This document shows, piece by piece, positions 8,632-18,668 of a stretch of DNA of 64,000 nucleotides; positions within the stretch are counted from its first letter, which is position 1; the number at the start of each line of letters is the position of its first letter. The stretch covers positions 2,984,001 through 3,048,000 of the forward strand of contig NZ_JAUSZN010000001.1 in assembly GCF_030817595.1 (NCBI RefSeq), given 5' to 3'. The position numbers and the translations under genes were made by a program. This DNA comes from Neobacillus niacini. Its GTDB lineage: Bacteria > Bacillota > Bacilli > Bacillales > Cytobacillaceae. The notes beneath the pieces were generated by a model that saw nothing but the letters and a program-made list of their open reading frames with translations, had not been told where the DNA came from and did not search any database.

Positions 8632-8658
8632 ACATTACACCAACCCATACATAGGATA
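8632..8658 (+). promoter_or_regulatory. Sigma-K type promoter of gerP operon
   Basis: AC at 8632-8633, a 16-nt spacer, and CATAGGATA at 8650-8658 match the sigma-K pattern AC-N16/17-CATAnnnTA. It lies 31 nt upstream of gerPA, so transcription would start near 8665. This fits the known late mother-cell expression of gerP. Confidence 0.75.
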
Positions 8659-8689
8659 TTAGAAGAAAAAAACGTAAAGGGTGTTGTTG

Positions 8690-8914
8690 ATGCCAGCGAT
8701 TGTAGGAGTTGCTCAAGTCATTTCACTTGGCAGCAGTTCCGTTTTTCATATCGGAGATGTCTATAAAATCATGCCATTTTCATCTGCAAAAACTTTTTCC
8801 GGTGCTGGGTCCTTTAATACGGGTGAGAGTTTAATGGTTCATAATAACAATTTAAGTAATACAAACACAAACGATTCAGATGGTGTAGATCAAGGAATCT
8901 TCCTTAATGCATAA
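8690..8914 (+). CDS. gerPA: Spore germination protein GerPA
   Basis: A 74-residue protein, first of the gerP operon. The six products are needed for spore-coat permeability, so that germinants reach the inner receptors. ATG 8690 follows AAAGGGTG; the GTG at 8681 is too close to that site. It starts MPAIVGVAQVISL, with FHIGDV and GSFNTGE segments, and is paralogous to GerPF (10408-10626), which shares MPAI.G..Q, HxGDxxYI-like and G.FNTG motifs. No signal peptide. It is likely assembled into the coat in the mother cell. Confidence 0.95.
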   Translation: MPAIVGVAQVISLGSSSVFHIGDVYKIMPFSSAKTFSGAGSFNTGESLMVHNNNLSNTNTNDSDGVDQGIFLNA

Positions 8915-8931
8915 GAATGGGTGGTTTTTAC

Positions 8932-9168
8932 ATGAATTTTTATATTCAGCAATCTATTCAAATAAATTTTATTAAAATTAACAGTGTTACAAATTCCTCC
9001 GTCCTGCAAATTGGCAGTGCCGGGATTATTAAACCTGCCTCCTATTTGCATAATACAGGAGGTTTTACAAAGCCAGCTCCAAAGGCAGGAAGCACTCAAA
9101 CAACAAGCGTGCAATCTAGTGTTGCAGTACCTTTGGCTGGCGCTGGGCGAGAAGAAGAAACACAGTGA
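8932..9168 (+). CDS. gerPB: Spore germination protein GerPB
   Basis: 78 residues, starting at ATG 8932 after GGGTGG; an in-frame ATG at 8917 is less well placed. The N-terminus MNFYIQQSIQIN and the VLQIGSAG motif identify GerPB. The C-terminal third (Ala, Pro, Ser, Gln rich) is low-complexity. It lies 17 nt after gerPA and 9 nt before gerPC. Confidence 0.93.
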   Translation: MNFYIQQSIQINFIKINSVTNSSVLQIGSAGIIKPASYLHNTGGFTKPAPKAGSTQTTSVQSSVAVPLAGAGREEETQ

Positions 9169-9177
9169 GGTGATGGT

Positions 9178-9798
9178 ATGTATCAGGATTATTCACAACT
9201 TCTTCAATGGGTCCAAACAACTTTACAGATACAAGAAAATAGAATTGCTGCTCTGGAACAGACCATTCAGAAACTACAGGAGCAATTGAAGCAATTAAAG
9301 GATAAGCCTAACATTCAGGTTGAAAGAATCGAATATAAATTTGATCAATTGAAGGTTGAAACTCTTGACGGAACATTAAATATTGGTTTAAATCCATCTG
9401 ATTTGGCAAATATTGAAGATTTTGCTGTACAAAATCAATCCTTAAAGACACCTATCCATCCTAAGGAACAAATGCAAAGATCTATGAAAATAGAAGAATC
9501 TATATACCAATATTTAGAAAACGAACTCCCAACCCTATTTAAGGAAATCCAAAACCAATTAAATGTTCAGTTAGATGATTCCTATTTAGATTTTATCAGA
9601 CAAGATATCATAAAACAGCTTCCATCTAGGATTGATTACCATGTACAAATTACTTCAGCCAATAAACGTGAAGGCGGACAAAGTACAGAGGAAAGCATTA
9701 TTGAATTACTCAAACAAGAAATCAGAAAAGGCATTTTAATATTTATTAATCATTTGCCAGAGAACGTGAAAGGGATGAATACACAAAATGAACTTTGA
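9178..9798 (+). CDS. gerPC: Spore germination protein GerPC
   Basis: 206 residues, the largest gerP product. Residues about 8-45 form a heptad-rich coiled coil (IQENRIAALEQTIQKLQEQL). The middle KFDQLKVETLDGTLNIGL is the conserved GerPC block. The remainder is helical and charged. It is the usual length for the family. Its last 11 nt overlap gerPD, so translation of the two is probably coupled. The role is structural, in coat assembly and permeability. Confidence 0.94.
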   Translation: MYQDYSQLLQWVQTTLQIQENRIAALEQTIQKLQEQLKQLKDKPNIQVERIEYKFDQLKVETLDGTLNIGLNPSDLANIEDFAVQNQSLKTPIHPKEQMQRSMKIEESIYQYLENELPTLFKEIQNQLNVQLDDSYLDFIRQDIIKQLPSRIDYHVQITSANKREGGQSTEESIIELLKQEIRKGILIFINHLPENVKGMNTQNEL

Positions 9799-9958
9799 AG
9801 TATATAATCGGGAACTTCATGTAGATGTGATTAGAATTCTAGGCGTTGCAAGTTCTTCACTTGTAATGGTTGGCGACACTCAAAGCATTCAATTGGCATC
9901 AACTTTCGACACACCCCCTGAATCACTCATAATAGGGCCATTTGTGCCACTTTTTTAG
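9788..9958 (+). CDS. gerPD: Spore germination protein GerPD
   Basis: A 56-residue gene that is easily missed. It starts at ATG 9788 inside the 3' end of gerPC and ends at TAG 9958. The product begins MNFEVYNRELHVDVIRI, contains VMVGDTQSIQLAS and ends in VPLF, as expected for GerPD (normally about 58 residues). Its place between gerPC and gerPE is the canonical operon position. All six gerP genes are therefore intact here. Confidence 0.93.
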   Translation: MNFEVYNRELHVDVIRILGVASSSLVMVGDTQSIQLASTFDTPPESLIIGPFVPLF

Positions 9959-9971
9959 GGAGGCTTAGCAT

Positions 9972-10352
9972 ATGCTTGAGAGAACTTCTGTCGTAAACAC
10001 CGTTAAAGTAAACTCAGCTTCCTTTGCCTCTACCATCCAGCTTGGTGATTCCCGTACTATTAATGGATTTTCACGGGCCTTAGCGGTTCAGAGGGAAGCT
10101 GATGTGTTTTATGGTAAAGAAGGAAATTTTTCAAACTACCTAGTGTTTTCTGAACCAATTCCTTTATTGCCAATTACTGAAAAAATAACAATATCCACTC
10201 ATAATAAACTTCCAGTCATTAAGGTCAATACGATTTCTATTATCACTATGTCATCGGCTGCCATCGTGCACGTAGGAAACAGTGAAAACATCTCACTAGA
10301 AGCCAGAGTCAAGCATATCAGGCAGCTGTTGAATGCTGAGGAAGAACAATGA
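9972..10352 (+). CDS. gerPE: Spore germination protein GerPE
   Basis: 126 residues, with RTSVVNTVKVNSASFASTIQ at the N-terminus, a repeated IQLGDSRTI / VHVGNSENI motif at both ends, and a variable middle. GGGAGG precedes ATG 9972. Length and order match GerPE. Function: spore-coat permeability to germinants, acting with the other GerP proteins. Confidence 0.93.
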   Translation: MLERTSVVNTVKVNSASFASTIQLGDSRTINGFSRALAVQREADVFYGKEGNFSNYLVFSEPIPLLPITEKITISTHNKLPVIKVNTISIITMSSAAIVHVGNSENISLEARVKHIRQLLNAEEEQ

Positions 10353-10407
10353 TTAGTGATTAGGCATATGATAATGAAAGATTAAATTATGCGAAGGATG
10401 TTTTTAT

Positions 10408-10626
10408 ATGCCAGCAATAATTGGTCCAGTTCAGATTGTGAATGTAACCGGTGGTGTTGTTCATTTCGGGGATACAGTCTATATCTCTCCAAAAAGTGCG
10501 TCAAAGACCAATGCAGGTTCTGGAGGTTTTAATACAGGTGGAATCATTTTTACAGCCAGCGGATTAAGTGGTACTAATGTTATAGACGCTAATCTACTCG
10601 ACCAGCCAATAGGCGGGAATAACTAA
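10408..10626 (+). CDS. gerPF: Spore germination protein GerPF
   Basis: 72 residues, last gene of the operon, starting at ATG 10408. MPAIIGPVQIVNV, VVHFGDTVYISPKS and SGGFNTGG are strongly conserved GerPF features shared with GerPA. It lies 55 nt after gerPE and is followed at once by a strong hairpin. Confidence 0.95.
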   Translation: MPAIIGPVQIVNVTGGVVHFGDTVYISPKSASKTNAGSGGFNTGGIIFTASGLSGTNVIDANLLDQPIGGNN

Positions 10627-10627
10627 T

Positions 10628-10661
10628 AAAAGACATAAACCAATGCAGGTTTATGTCTTTT
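10628..10661. terminator. Terminator between gerPF and addA
   Basis: A 14-bp perfect stem, AAAAGACATAAACC (10628-10641) with GGTTTATGTCTTTT (10648-10661). It serves the convergent gerP operon and addBA. Confidence 0.88.
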
Positions 10662-10667
10662 AATTTG

Positions 10668-13600
10668 TTATTCATTTTCAGCGTCTAGGTTTAGTATATG
10701 AGCACCGTCAAAGAAGAATAAATATCTTTCATTTACTTTTCTCTTCCAAATTTTCTCCAAAGCTTTCGTGTAAAGATTGATTTGCAGACGGTATCGTTGT
10801 TCAAGTATTGGTTTAGCCTGCTCAAAACCACCTTTGTATCGATCATTTATCCCGTCAGATTTGAAATCAATAAGGACGAGTCCTTTTTCATCCTCAAACA
10901 CACAATCAATAATCCCCTGGACAAAAACAGATTCATCTTGGTCCTTCCATGTTGGATAAACCTCAGATGCAGGCAGGGATAACGTAAATGGAATTTCACG
11001 GTTCACAGCATTTGCTTTTAAGATCCGCTTACCTAAATCTGACTCGAAAAATTTCCCAATTAGGTGTGTATCAACAACTTCAGCCTGCTCGACGGTTAAT
11101 AGTTCATTATGAACCATCGACTCGATTTGTGTTTTAACAGATTCTATTGTAACAGGTCTTGTCAAATCCACATGCTGCATGACCATATGCAGAGCAGTCC
11201 CTCTTTCAGCAGGGCTAAGCGCCTTTTCCTGCATAAACTTAGGTCGTTTTGTAATGGATTTTTTGAATCTGCTTAACAACTCGGTACCACTATGTTCATC
11301 TGACATTTCACGCTGACGCTTCATTTCAGATACCGATTGCTTGGAGCGATGGGTTGAGGCATTCGTAAAGGAATACTCCCATGTTAAGCGAGACTCAATT
11401 TCCTCTTTATAAGGAGATGATACCGGGATGATTTCCTTGTTCTCTACCTTTTCTAAAAAGGTGTCCTCTTCCAAGCTCTTCGTTACTTCCTGATTTTTAA
11501 TTTCTTCAGCATTCATTATTGAAATTTTCCACGCAGAAGGATGACATGAAATCTCTTCAGGCATAAGCAAATTTTGAATCTCCATCTTCCTTAACTCTAT
11601 ATTGTCCTGGTGTCGAATCAGCGCTGGTCCAACCCAATCCATATAACAGCCTGCACCTGCCCGTTCATAATCCTTAAGCAGCCAGTTTGTATTAGTAGAA
11701 ACATCTGTCCACTGTTCAATTTGTTTATCTGCATCCTTCAACGTTCCTGTTAAATATAGCTTTTCCTTGGCCCGTGTCAGCGCCACATAAAGGACTCGCA
11801 TTTCTTCTGCGAGCATTTCCATCTTCTTTCTGCGCTTAAAAGCAATTTGTGGTAAAGATGGGTAGGAAATTCGTTTTTCCACATTTACATACTTTGCCGC
11901 AAAGCCGTACTCTTTATCAAGCATATACGGTTTACGGATATCAGACATATTAAAGTTTCGCGACAATCCTCCAATAAAAACAACTGGAAATTCAAGTCCT
12001 TTACTACTATGGATGGTCATAATTCGTACGACATCTTCCTGCTCTCCAAGCGCTCGAGCTGCTCCTAGGTCATCTCCTCTTTCAATCATTCTTTCTACAA
12101 AACGTAGAAAGCGGAATAACCCTCGGAACGAGGTTTGCTCATATTGCCTTGCCCGGTCATACAAAGCACGCAAATTCGCCTGTCTCTGCTTACCACCAGG
12201 CAAACCACCTACAAAGTCATAAAATTGTGTATCCCGGTAAAGCTGCCAGATCAATTCGGAGAGTGAACCCTGGCGCGCCATGGAACGCCATTGTTCCAAA
12301 TTGTCATAAAAACGGCGGACTTTTTCGTATAAAAGTTCCGTTTTTTCTGACGGGCTGCTTTTACAAAACTTTTTCACGGACTCCCAGAAAGTACCCTTGT
12401 TGTGCAGACGTATTTGTGCCAGTTCCTCTTCGTTCAGACCAACAATGGGCGACCGTAATACAGAAGCCAATGGAATATCTTGAAATGGATTATCAATCAC
12501 TCTGAGTAACGACATCATGATGGCTACTTCCATTGCTTCAAAATACCCTGAGGAAAGATTCGCATAAATCGGAATACCTTGTTGTTTGAATTCCTCCATG
12601 ATTTGCGGTGCCCAGGTCATGGATCGAAGCAGAATCACCATATCTCGATACATTATCGGACGGTAAGAATTTGTTTTTGAATTATAAACCTTGGTTTCAT
12701 TTGCAATTAATTGTTTAATTTTAGAAGCCATCACTCTAGCTTCAAGCTGGGATTTCTCTAAATCCACTTCATCAAATTCAGAAGGTACATTCTCCGTTTC
12801 GGATTCAGCAGCTTCTGTAGATACTTCTTTACTATCCTTATTTTGATTAATTAGTAATAGCTCGATTGGAAAAGGTTCATCTTCAGGATATGGTGCACCT
12901 GGCCGGAGTTCAGCAGCTTCATCATACTCAATTTCTCCAACCTTTACACCCATGATCTGTTTAAATAAATAGTTTGTCCCTTCAAGTACTTCTTTCCTGC
13001 TTCTAAAATTACGCGCAAGATCAATTCGTAAACCTGTACCATTACCGTCCTGTCTGAAACGATTATATTTTCCTAAGAATAAATTTGGCTCTGCTAAACG
13101 AAAACGATAGATCGACTGTTTAACATCACCGACCATGAACAGATTACCATTCGTCTCATCTTCTTTTGCCACCAGCTTTAATATGGTCTCCTGTACCATA
13201 TTCGTGTCCTGATACTCATCAACAAATACTTCATTAAAATGATTCCGATAAGTTAGTGCAGCTTCTGATGGATGAAATTTCCCCTGAGAGCTGATTTCCC
13301 CTGTTAAAATTTCTAGGCAATAATGTTCCAGATCCGCATAATCAACCAGCCCTTTTTCTCGTTTTGCTTTCTCAAAACGGTCAGAAAAAACAGCGACTAA
13401 ATGGACAAGCGTTTTAATGAGAGGGCGCATTTCTTCCATATCTCTTAAGAAGCCCTCTGGCTTTCTTAGAAAAAGCTCTTCTTTAATATCCTGAATCTTC
13501 TTTTTCGCCTTATCACGAAGCTTTTGAGCTTTTTCCGTCAACTCTTTATCGAAGTGATCTCCTTTTACTTGTTTTGCTCTTGTAAATGTCCATGTTTGCA

Positions 13601-14459
13601 TGGCATGATAAAGGGCTGACCATGAATCCTGGTTCGCCTGGATAAGAGTATTAATCACATTTATATCATCAAGGAAATTTTCCGCCCTAGGTGCCGGACC
13701 ACCTGGAAGCTTTGTCACTTCTAAGCCTCGCTCTATCATTTCCTTCGCACCTTCTAATTGAAGTTCAATATCAAAAATAAGTGCTTGAATGAAAGGTAAT
13801 TCTTCGAGATTTGATATCTTAGAAACATCATACATATCAATCATTGACTCTAAATAAAGACTAGGCAAAGGGTTCGACCGTGCAAAATCATAAATATCCC
13901 TGACAATATCCATTAAGGCACTATCACTTCGGTCGCTGGTAAAGGAGTCTACTAATCTAAAAAATTGCTCATTATCCTTTTTTCCATACTCCTCTTCAAA
14001 CAAGTCATCCATGACTTCGTCCCTTATTAATTGAGCCTCTGTTTCGTCGGCGATTCTAAAACCAGGATCTACATCAATGAGATAATAGTATTTTCTAATA
14101 ACCTCCATACAAAAGGAGTGCAGAGTCGAAATCGAAGCTTTATTTAATAAGCTTAGCTGCTTTCGTAAATGCCTTGATCCTGGATCCTTATTTATGGCTT
14201 TTTCTAATGCTTCTCCGATTCGATGACGCATTTCGGCAGCAGATGCGTTCGTAAATGTTACAACTAAAAGCTCATCGACATCAATAGGATCTTCTTCTGA
14301 AAGAATCTTTTGGATAATTCTTTCGACCAAGACAGCGGTTTTACCAGAGCCTGCTGCTGCAGCAACAAGGATATCTTTATTTTTGCCCATAATCGCTTTC
14401 CATTGATCTTCTGTCCAAGTTGCTCCCTCAGGTTTAGGTGGTATTACAAAACTATTCAT
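10668..14459 (-). CDS. addA: ATP-dependent helicase/nuclease subunit AddA
   Basis: A 1263-residue UvrD/Rep superfamily 1 helicase with a C-terminal RecB-type nuclease. With AddB it resects double-strand breaks for recombination, the Gram-positive counterpart of RecBCD. ATG 14459 follows AGGAGG with 9-nt spacing; the TTG three codons earlier abuts that site. Walker A AAAGSGKTAVL is near residues 34-44. VVTFTNASAAEMRHRI is motif Ia. YADLEHYCL and VDEYQDTN (motif II) follow. GDVKQSIYRFRLAEP is motif III, and RIMTIHSSKGLEFPVVF and VLYVALTRAKEKL are motifs V and VI. The nuclease residues appear in GIIDCVFEDEKGLVLIDFKSD split across the fold. The start overlaps the addB stop by 8 nt. Confidence 0.97.
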   Translation of the reverse strand: MNSFVIPPKPEGATWTEDQWKAIMGKNKDILVAAAAGSGKTAVLVERIIQKILSEEDPIDVDELLVVTFTNASAAEMRHRIGEALEKAINKDPGSRHLRKQLSLLNKASISTLHSFCMEVIRKYYYLIDVDPGFRIADETEAQLIRDEVMDDLFEEEYGKKDNEQFFRLVDSFTSDRSDSALMDIVRDIYDFARSNPLPSLYLESMIDMYDVSKISNLEELPFIQALIFDIELQLEGAKEMIERGLEVTKLPGGPAPRAENFLDDINVINTLIQANQDSWSALYHAMQTWTFTRAKQVKGDHFDKELTEKAQKLRDKAKKKIQDIKEELFLRKPEGFLRDMEEMRPLIKTLVHLVAVFSDRFEKAKREKGLVDYADLEHYCLEILTGEISSQGKFHPSEAALTYRNHFNEVFVDEYQDTNMVQETILKLVAKEDETNGNLFMVGDVKQSIYRFRLAEPNLFLGKYNRFRQDGNGTGLRIDLARNFRSRKEVLEGTNYLFKQIMGVKVGEIEYDEAAELRPGAPYPEDEPFPIELLLINQNKDSKEVSTEAAESETENVPSEFDEVDLEKSQLEARVMASKIKQLIANETKVYNSKTNSYRPIMYRDMVILLRSMTWAPQIMEEFKQQGIPIYANLSSGYFEAMEVAIMMSLLRVIDNPFQDIPLASVLRSPIVGLNEEELAQIRLHNKGTFWESVKKFCKSSPSEKTELLYEKVRRFYDNLEQWRSMARQGSLSELIWQLYRDTQFYDFVGGLPGGKQRQANLRALYDRARQYEQTSFRGLFRFLRFVERMIERGDDLGAARALGEQEDVVRIMTIHSSKGLEFPVVFIGGLSRNFNMSDIRKPYMLDKEYGFAAKYVNVEKRISYPSLPQIAFKRRKKMEMLAEEMRVLYVALTRAKEKLYLTGTLKDADKQIEQWTDVSTNTNWLLKDYERAGAGCYMDWVGPALIRHQDNIELRKMEIQNLLMPEEISCHPSAWKISIMNAEEIKNQEVTKSLEEDTFLEKVENKEIIPVSSPYKEEIESRLTWEYSFTNASTHRSKQSVSEMKRQREMSDEHSGTELLSRFKKSITKRPKFMQEKALSPAERGTALHMVMQHVDLTRPVTIESVKTQIESMVHNELLTVEQAEVVDTHLIGKFFESDLGKRILKANAVNREIPFTLSLPASEVYPTWKDQDESVFVQGIIDCVFEDEKGLVLIDFKSDGINDRYKGGFEQAKPILEQRYRLQINLYTKALEKIWKRKVNERYLFFFDGAHILNLDAENE

Positions 14460-17400
14460 TTGCCCCAACCTCCTTTCGAATTAGCTCAAAGATTGTTTCC
14501 TTGGGCTGAGGTGTTAGAATTCGATAATGATTTTCAATCGACTCATCAAATTGACAAACAGATTTGTAGGCACAAAATGTACATGGTGTTTTGTCTTTCA
14601 GCTTATACGGGGCAATATCAACTTGACCGTCCACTATAGCCTCTCCAGTAGTCTGATAGAGCTTTCGAACGTGATTCCTTAAATCATCAAATTCATTTAG
14701 GCTCGCAACTTTCGATTTCTTGGTCAGATTGCCATCTTTTTTAATACCCGCCGAAATAATCTGCGAATCACCTGATTCAAGACTTTGGTCCATCAGCTTG
14801 AGAACATCTTGGTCACCTACCATTAAACCGTTCATCTTGAATTTTTTCATGATCTCCTTTTCGATTTCATCAATCGTCAATAATTTAGTAGTACTTATCA
14901 TCGGGTTATGGACATGGAAATAAAGGACTCCTGCAGGGCTTGCTTTCATTTCTACCAGTTCGTCCGAATGTGTAATGACGATATCTAGGTAGGTTAACAT
15001 TTGCAATGCCAGTCCATAGTATACCTCGTTAAGATTAACATCCTTTTCACTCGATTTATAATCTATCACACGTAAGTAAGTACTATTGTTTTCACCCTTT
15101 GCTTGATCGACCCTGTCGATACGGCCGGCTAATTCCATACGTTTTCCGTTTTTTAGTGAAAATGTTAATGGCGGGAGCTTGCCATTTCGCCCAAAGCTCA
15201 ATTCTAATCCGATAGGTGAGAATCCACTTACTTTAGCATGTTCGCTTAATACTTGTGAGGCCCGGGTAATTATTTGTTCTAATTTCCGTTTGATATAGTG
15301 ATGCCGTTCTGAGCTTAAAAGAATTTCATTTTGCAGCTTAGGAGCTAAAGCATTCACTGCCTCCTTGGCAAGTTCTTCACATTGTTTCTTTGTTAGAGAT
15401 GCCCAGCTAAGTCTTTGCTCATTTACAAAGTCAGAAATGTGCTTTAAAGCAGCATGAAACAATTCTCCTATGTCAGGAGCCTCCAAACGAAAAACTTGGC
15501 GTTCACGAAGCTTTAGCCCATGCTGTGCAAAATGCGAAAACGCACAGCCATTATACAATTCCATTCGTGAAACACTGGCCTGTATCGTATCACCGTACAA
15601 TTCGTCCGCTGTTTCCTTTGAAAGCTGTACCGCCTGGTTGGTATAGAAGAGACTGGAAAATACTTTCTCAGCACGTCCCTTCCACTCTCCGTTGATATAA
15701 AAGTTATATACATCCCACCACAAATCGGAAATAGGATAATTCCGCTTTTTCAATTGCAGTTGTGAGGTCAAGTAAGATAGAGTTGTTTTGTAATTAGTAA
15801 CAAAGTTTAATTGTTCTCCTTCTGTTAGCTCCGCAGCATCTGTACCATAAAAATGTTCTTCTGCATTTGGATACATATCTTTCAATCTCTTAATATACGA
15901 AGAAGCTATTAATGCCTTTCCTTCATCATTGGCGAGCGGGTAACTCACATAAAGAGATTCTGAAGGAGTAGTTAGGGCTTTATAGGCTATAAAATTCTCA
16001 TCCAGTAGGCGTGTTCTGCTGCTTGGCGCCACTATTAAATCTGCACCTATTAACATTTCACGCTCGTCATCAGATAATATCCCATCATCTGCAATTTTAG
16101 CTGGCAATATCCCCTCATTAACACCAACAATAAAGGCTGCCTTTATGTCCGTCAGTCGAGATTTTTCTAAATCCCCGATGATAACCTGATCTAAAGCAGG
16201 GGGAATCAATGAAAAATAGAGTGATTCAAATCCCGCTTCTAAGATAGCGGAAAAAGACTTTAAGGGAACAGCTTCATCCCCTAATATTTCCACATATTGA
16301 TCTAGGAGTTCGATACATGCATTCCACACCTGATCATGCTCACGCATTTTTACTAGATTACCTTTTTGCTCCGCTTCTACTTTCCAATTTTCTAGTTTTG
16401 AAGGAATATCTAATTCTTCTAGATATAAATAGATTGCTTCACAAAGTTTTCGGCCTGTGTCCGCCTTTTTAATCCTTCTCGATAATCGTAGTATCGGTGC
16501 TGATACCATAAGCTTTAATTCATTCAATTGCTGTTCTATTTCCTTTTCAGCATCGGTTTGCACATTTGCTTCCATTTCAAGACCCTTGAAGCGACGGTAC
16601 GTCCAGCGATCTTTACTTGTCCATTTACTGCCTTTAATACCATAAGCAAGTACATAGTTTTCTAGTCTATCCATTTTTTCCCGCATTCGATTTGGACTTT
16701 CCTGAAGCGGGTATATTAATTCTGTTTTGATTACTCTAAAAACAGGCTCATAACGCCAAAATGTTTGAATTACTTCCAATGTTGAGCGAATTAATTCAAT
16801 CAATGGGTGATTCAGCATCGTTCTCTTTTGGTCAATAAAAAATGGAATTTGATAATCGGAGAACACAGGCTCCACGATTTCATGATAATCACTGCCATTT
16901 CTTATCAGTAATGCGATGTCTTTATAACGAAAATTCTTTGTCCGAACCAACTGGAGAATTTCGCGCGCTATCCCCTCTATCTCCGCTCTGCGATTCACTG
17001 CTTGACCAATATGGATGTCTGTTTCTCCATAATAAGGGACCGCTGGCCTAGTATCGAAATGTTTTTCTAAATGCTGTAAAGATAACTGATTCCATTTCTG
17101 CTGATGTGACAGATACAGAGGAGGCTCCAATTGAATTCCTTCGGCTTTAGCAATATCGCTTAAAGTGCAGCAAGCATCACTCGACAATCGAAATAAATCC
17201 AATTCATCTGGCAGCGTTTCAAAAGAAGTTCTGTCCGTTGTCATAGTGATCGTTACTCGCTGACAATGCCTCATTAACTCTTTAATGACCAAGTATTCTT
17301 GTGGTGTAAAGCTATAAAATCCATCTATATAAATTTCCGCCTCTTTTAAGTAGATTGATGCAGAAACCTTTTCTGAAAGCAAACGAAAATAGTCTTCGGA

Positions 17401-17937
17401 ATCGATATACTTCCCAAAGACCTCATCTTCAAATTGTCTATATATAATCTCTAAATCATTTAGTTTATCCTGCAAGGCTATAGAGGCTGTTTCACCATTC
17501 CCCTTAGTCTTTTGGACTAGCTCATCTGGGGAAATGCAATACCGCTTAAATTCAGTAATCATCTGTTCAACTTGCTGAACAAATCCATTTTTATCAGCAG
17601 CACGCTGAAACAATTTTAATTGGTCTTTTTTATCTTCAATAATTTTCCGAATGAGCATGCTTACTCCAACACTGCTTAGATGATACCTGCTTATACCGCC
17701 AGTCTCCTGCAAAATCCTCCAAGCTAACCGTGAGAAACTGTAAACTTGGGCACGAATCATTCCGCCAAGTTTTGGATTAGTCGCCAAACGATATTCTGTT
17801 GAAAAGGTCATCTGTTCTGGAACGATATAAATAATCGGCGCTCCCTCTGGATTTTCCAGCAGCCGGTCTTCAATTTCATTCATGCACATTTGTGTTTTAC
17901 CGCTTCCCGACCTTCCGGTTACCATTCTTAAAGACAT
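14452..17937 (-). CDS. addB: ATP-dependent helicase/nuclease subunit AddB
   Basis: A 1161-residue partner of AddA. An N-terminal helicase-like domain starts with the Walker A loop GRSGSGKT at residues 8-15. The C-terminal RecB nuclease shows LAGRIDRVD and VIDYKSSEKD. A [4Fe-4S] cluster is expected from CTFCAYKSVC near the C-terminus plus the lone cysteine in YNGCAFSHFAQHGL near residue 800, as in B. subtilis AddB. AddB recognises Chi and degrades the 5' strand. The gene is first in a two-gene operon with addA. B. subtilis has sbcDC after addA; here the gerP operon follows directly. Confidence 0.97.
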   Translation of the reverse strand: MSLRMVTGRSGSGKTQMCMNEIEDRLLENPEGAPIIYIVPEQMTFSTEYRLATNPKLGGMIRAQVYSFSRLAWRILQETGGISRYHLSSVGVSMLIRKIIEDKKDQLKLFQRAADKNGFVQQVEQMITEFKRYCISPDELVQKTKGNGETASIALQDKLNDLEIIYRQFEDEVFGKYIDSEDYFRLLSEKVSASIYLKEAEIYIDGFYSFTPQEYLVIKELMRHCQRVTITMTTDRTSFETLPDELDLFRLSSDACCTLSDIAKAEGIQLEPPLYLSHQQKWNQLSLQHLEKHFDTRPAVPYYGETDIHIGQAVNRRAEIEGIAREILQLVRTKNFRYKDIALLIRNGSDYHEIVEPVFSDYQIPFFIDQKRTMLNHPLIELIRSTLEVIQTFWRYEPVFRVIKTELIYPLQESPNRMREKMDRLENYVLAYGIKGSKWTSKDRWTYRRFKGLEMEANVQTDAEKEIEQQLNELKLMVSAPILRLSRRIKKADTGRKLCEAIYLYLEELDIPSKLENWKVEAEQKGNLVKMREHDQVWNACIELLDQYVEILGDEAVPLKSFSAILEAGFESLYFSLIPPALDQVIIGDLEKSRLTDIKAAFIVGVNEGILPAKIADDGILSDDEREMLIGADLIVAPSSRTRLLDENFIAYKALTTPSESLYVSYPLANDEGKALIASSYIKRLKDMYPNAEEHFYGTDAAELTEGEQLNFVTNYKTTLSYLTSQLQLKKRNYPISDLWWDVYNFYINGEWKGRAEKVFSSLFYTNQAVQLSKETADELYGDTIQASVSRMELYNGCAFSHFAQHGLKLRERQVFRLEAPDIGELFHAALKHISDFVNEQRLSWASLTKKQCEELAKEAVNALAPKLQNEILLSSERHHYIKRKLEQIITRASQVLSEHAKVSGFSPIGLELSFGRNGKLPPLTFSLKNGKRMELAGRIDRVDQAKGENNSTYLRVIDYKSSEKDVNLNEVYYGLALQMLTYLDIVITHSDELVEMKASPAGVLYFHVHNPMISTTKLLTIDEIEKEIMKKFKMNGLMVGDQDVLKLMDQSLESGDSQIISAGIKKDGNLTKKSKVASLNEFDDLRNHVRKLYQTTGEAIVDGQVDIAPYKLKDKTPCTFCAYKSVCQFDESIENHYRILTPQPKETIFELIRKEVGANE

Positions 17938-18055
17938 GTTTCTTCCCCGCTTTCCGATTACCCTACTTTAATCTAATACTCTCATTTTATCACAAAAGGA
18001 GCACAAACGTTTGGAACAATTCATACAGATTTAAACCAGTAATGGTAATTTTTAA

Positions 18056-18088
18056 AACAAAAAAAGAGACGATATGATTATCGCGCTC
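18056..18088 (-). terminator. Terminator of the signal peptidase gene
   Basis: On the minus strand GAGCGCGATA (18088-18079) pairs imperfectly with TATCGTCTC (18074-18066), and T7 follows. It lies between the signal peptidase gene and addB. Confidence 0.7.
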
Positions 18089-18111
18089 TCAGGTTTCTAA
18101 TCTATTCTAAT

Positions 18112-18666
18112 TTAAAATTGAACATCCATTTCGTTTAGCGGCCAGTAACGAAGGTCGACTTTTCCAACCACTTGGCTGACTGAAATGAATCCAAAATGCC
18201 TGCTGTCCCAGCTGCCTAAGCGATTATCTCCTAGTACAAATAACTTTCCTTCTGGTACAGTATTTTCACCTGTGATTTCCTTCAAACTAAAATCTCCTGT
18301 AAGTTTGACACCCGGTATTTCTTGTTTATATACATTTAAAAAGGGTTCCTTGTACTTTTGTCCGTTGATAAATAATTCGTCATCTTTAAATTCAATTTTA
18401 TCCCCTGGAAGACCAATCACTCGCTTGACAAAATCCTCTTTCTCATTTGCATGGAAAACGATGACATCAAAACGGCTCAAATCACTGATTTGGTAGCCCA
18501 GCTTATTAACTACTAATTTGTTTCCATCCTGAAGAGTAGGCATCATCGACTCCCCCTCAACAACATAGTTAGAAAAGAAAAAAGTTCGTATAAAAGCAAA
18601 AATAATAATTCCAATTGCAAAAGCTTTAACCCATTCTATCCCCTCTTTTTTCCATTCAATATTCAC
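18112..18666 (-). CDS. Signal peptidase I (SipS/SipT/SipV type)
   Basis: 184 residues. One N-terminal membrane anchor (about 13-32) is followed by an outward catalytic domain. The Ser/Lys dyad is Ser40 in VEGESMMPTL and Lys81 in FVKRVIGLPGD. LGDNRLGSWDSRHFG is the family E box. It cleaves secretory signal peptides on the outer membrane face. It lies 2 nt after yhjE in the same direction, as sipV does in B. subtilis, so SipV is the best positional match, but sip paralogues cannot be named reliably by sequence. Confidence 0.95.
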   Translation of the reverse strand: MNIEWKKEGIEWVKAFAIGIIIFAFIRTFFFSNYVVEGESMMPTLQDGNKLVVNKLGYQISDLSRFDVIVFHANEKEDFVKRVIGLPGDKIEFKDDELFINGQKYKEPFLNVYKQEIPGVKLTGDFSLKEITGENTVPEGKLFVLGDNRLGSWDSRHFGFISVSQVVGKVDLRYWPLNEMDVQF

Positions 18667-18668
18667 TT